7,766 nucleotides of DNA from CAVPEW01 sp050247895 (GTDB taxonomy: Bacteria > Actinomycetota > Acidimicrobiia > Acidimicrobiales > VFJN01). This document shows, piece after piece, positions 6,567 to 7,766 of this stretch (its first letter is position 1; each line of letters starts with the position of its first letter). The notes beneath the pieces are model-generated. The model did no database searches and was not told where the DNA came from. It saw only the letters and a program-made list of their open reading frames with translations. The stretch lies in assembly GCA_050247895.1 (NCBI GenBank), contig JBFWTJ010000196.1, forward strand, positions 1 to 7,766, written 5' to 3'. Position numbers and translations under genes: made by a program.

Positions 6567-6572
6567 CTCCCC

Positions 6573-7766
6573 ATGGCGACCCCCTTCCCCGGACCGGACG
6601 ACACCGCCTACCCAGCCAAGTTCGCCAAGGAAGGCCTGACCTTCGACGACGTCCTGCTCGTCCCCTCCGAGTCCGACGTCCTGCCCGCCGACGTGAGCAC
6701 CCGCACCCGGCTCACCCCGCGCATCGAGCTGGCCATCCCCATCGTCTCCGCGGCGATGGACACCGTGACCGAGGCCGAGCTGGCCATCGCCATGGCCCGG
6801 CTCGGCGGGCTCGGCATCGTCCACCGCAACCTGTCCGTCGAGGACCAGGTGGCCGAGGTCGACCGGGTCAAGCGCTCCCAGTCGGGGATGATCGTCGACC
6901 CCATCACCCTGCGGCCCGACGCCCTGGTGCGCACGGCCCTCGAGCTCATGGCCCGCTACCGCATCTCGGGCGTCCCCATCACCGACGGCTCGCTGCGCCT
7001 GGTCGGGATCCTCACCAACCGCGACCTGCGCTTCGTGGAGGACGTCGACCAGCCCATCGAGAACGTGATGCGCCGAGCCCCGCTGGTCACCGGCGCGGTC
7101 GGCACCACCCTGGACGAGGCCAAGGACATCCTCTGGCAGCACCGCATCGAGAAGCTGCCCATCGTCGACGAGGCCGGCTACCTCAAGGGCCTCATCACGG
7201 TGAAGGACATCAAGAAGCAGGTCCAGTACCCCCACTCCACCCAGGACGACAAGGGCCGCCTGCGGGTCGGCGCCGCGGTCGGGGTCGGCCCCGACGCCCT
7301 CGACCGGGCCGAGGCGCTCACCGCGGCCGGGGTCGACGTGCTGGTGGTCGACACCGCCCACGGGCACTCCCGGGGCGTCCTCGAGGTCGTCAAGGCCGTC
7401 AAGGGCGCCTTCGACGTCGAGGTGATCGCCGGCAACATCGCCACACCCGACGCGGTCGACGCCCTGGTCGGCGCGGGGGCCGACGCGGTCAAGACCGGCA
7501 TCGGCCCCGGGTCGATCTGCACGACCCGGGTGGTGGCCGGCGTCGGGGTCCCCCAGCTCACCGCCATCTACGACTGCGCCCAGGCCGCGGCCCGCCACGG
7601 CGTCCCCGTCATCGCCGACGGCGGCATCCAGCTCTCGGGCGACATCCCCAAGGCCCTGGCCGCCGGGGCCAGCACCGTCATGCTGGGCAGCCTGCTCGCC
7701 GGCGTGGACGAGTCGCCCGGCGAGGTCGTCCTGCACCAGGGCGAGCGGTTCAAGGAGTACCGGGGC
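6573..7766 (+). CDS. guaB: IMP dehydrogenase, first 398 codons (C-terminus off the right edge)
   Basis: Inosine-5'-monophosphate dehydrogenase, which oxidises IMP to XMP with NAD+, the committed step of guanine nucleotide synthesis. The TIM barrel begins at GLTFDDVLLVPSESDVLP (21-38) and PIVSAAMDTVTEAELAIAMA (56-75). It is interrupted by a CBS pair (about 107-220), with ISGVPITDG (131-139), LVGILTNRDLRF (143-154), KLPIVDE (194-200) and LKGLITVKDIKKQ (204-216). The barrel resumes with VDTAHGHS (259-266), GNIATPDAV (287-295), the active-site loop GIGPGSICTTR (309-319) with nucleophile Cys316, IMP-binding ADGGI (348-352) and MLGSLLAG (370-377). It breaks off at KEYRG, just before the mobile flap; about 100 residues of a usual 490-510 are missing. 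Unlike GuaB3, it keeps every catalytic residue visible here. The ATG at 6573 fits the usual short N-terminal extension and the TAGGAT box 6 nt upstream. It is head to head with guaB3. Confidence 0.98.
   Translation, partial: MATPFPGPDDTAYPAKFAKEGLTFDDVLLVPSESDVLPADVSTRTRLTPRIELAIPIVSAAMDTVTEAELAIAMARLGGLGIVHRNLSVEDQVAEVDRVKRSQSGMIVDPITLRPDALVRTALELMARYRISGVPITDGSLRLVGILTNRDLRFVEDVDQPIENVMRRAPLVTGAVGTTLDEAKDILWQHRIEKLPIVDEAGYLKGLITVKDIKKQVQYPHSTQDDKGRLRVGAAVGVGPDALDRAEALTAAGVDVLVVDTAHGHSRGVLEVVKAVKGAFDVEVIAGNIATPDAVDALVGAGADAVKTGIGPGSICTTRVVAGVGVPQLTAIYDCAQAAARHGVPVIADGGIQLSGDIPKALAAGASTVMLGSLLAGVDESPGEVVLHQGERFKEYRG

Noticed and set aside
6445..6572. Guanine or other purine riboswitch in the guaB/guaB3 region
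   Set aside because: Both putative transcripts have leaders of at most about 30 nt, too short for an aptamer, and no conserved riboswitch core is visible.
5913..7736. Minus-strand open frame of 607 codons opposite guaB
   Set aside because: It is antisense to guaB, whose catalytic motifs are all in the plus frame. Its His/Asp/Val/Gly-rich composition is typical of a complementary-strand shadow.

Overview
The window is a very G+C-rich stretch of chromosome from an actinobacterium. The strong third-position G/C bias, frequent GTG starts, a PcrA-type UvrD helicase, the GuaB3 paralogue next to GuaB, and several start codons lying only 6-9 nt after TANNNT-type -10 boxes all point to Actinomycetota. 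A deep lineage such as Acidimicrobiia fits, but no marker here fixes the class. There are no rRNA or tRNA genes, insertion sequences, CRISPR arrays or phage genes. This is housekeeping chromosome, densely packed: no gene-free gap exceeds about 130 bp.

Layout from left to right. (1) 1-1262, minus: N-terminal 420 codons of a UvrD/PcrA superfamily-1 helicase, whose C-terminus lies off the left edge. (2) 1349-2182, plus: a 277-aa protein that aligns by eye with the Glu/Leu/Phe/Val dehydrogenase fold but has lost both active-site lysines and the catalytic aspartate. (3) 2244-2816, minus: a small secreted lipoprotein of unknown function. (4) 2889-3446, plus: a PadR-family regulator, divergent from the lipoprotein across a 72-bp region. 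(5) 3481-6444, minus: a three-gene operon, guaB3 - guaA - small two-helix membrane protein, with a 4-nt guaB3/guaA overlap and a 4-nt gap before the membrane gene. (6) 6573 to the right edge, plus: the first 398 codons of guaB (IMP dehydrogenase), head to head with guaB3 across 128 bp.

The right half is a guanine-nucleotide locus. GuaB oxidises IMP to XMP, GuaA aminates XMP to GMP, and GuaB3 is an IMPDH/GMP-reductase-family paralogue that here lacks the catalytic cysteine. One shared control region between guaB and the guaB3-guaA operon could balance the two arms. The left half has no single theme. Its points of interest are the probable dehydrogenase pseudoenzyme, the lipoprotein/PadR pair, and a recurring promoter layout implying leaderless transcripts for uvrD, the lipoprotein, padR and guaB.

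No clearly new multi-gene system is visible. All alignments and family assignments were made by eye and from memory.
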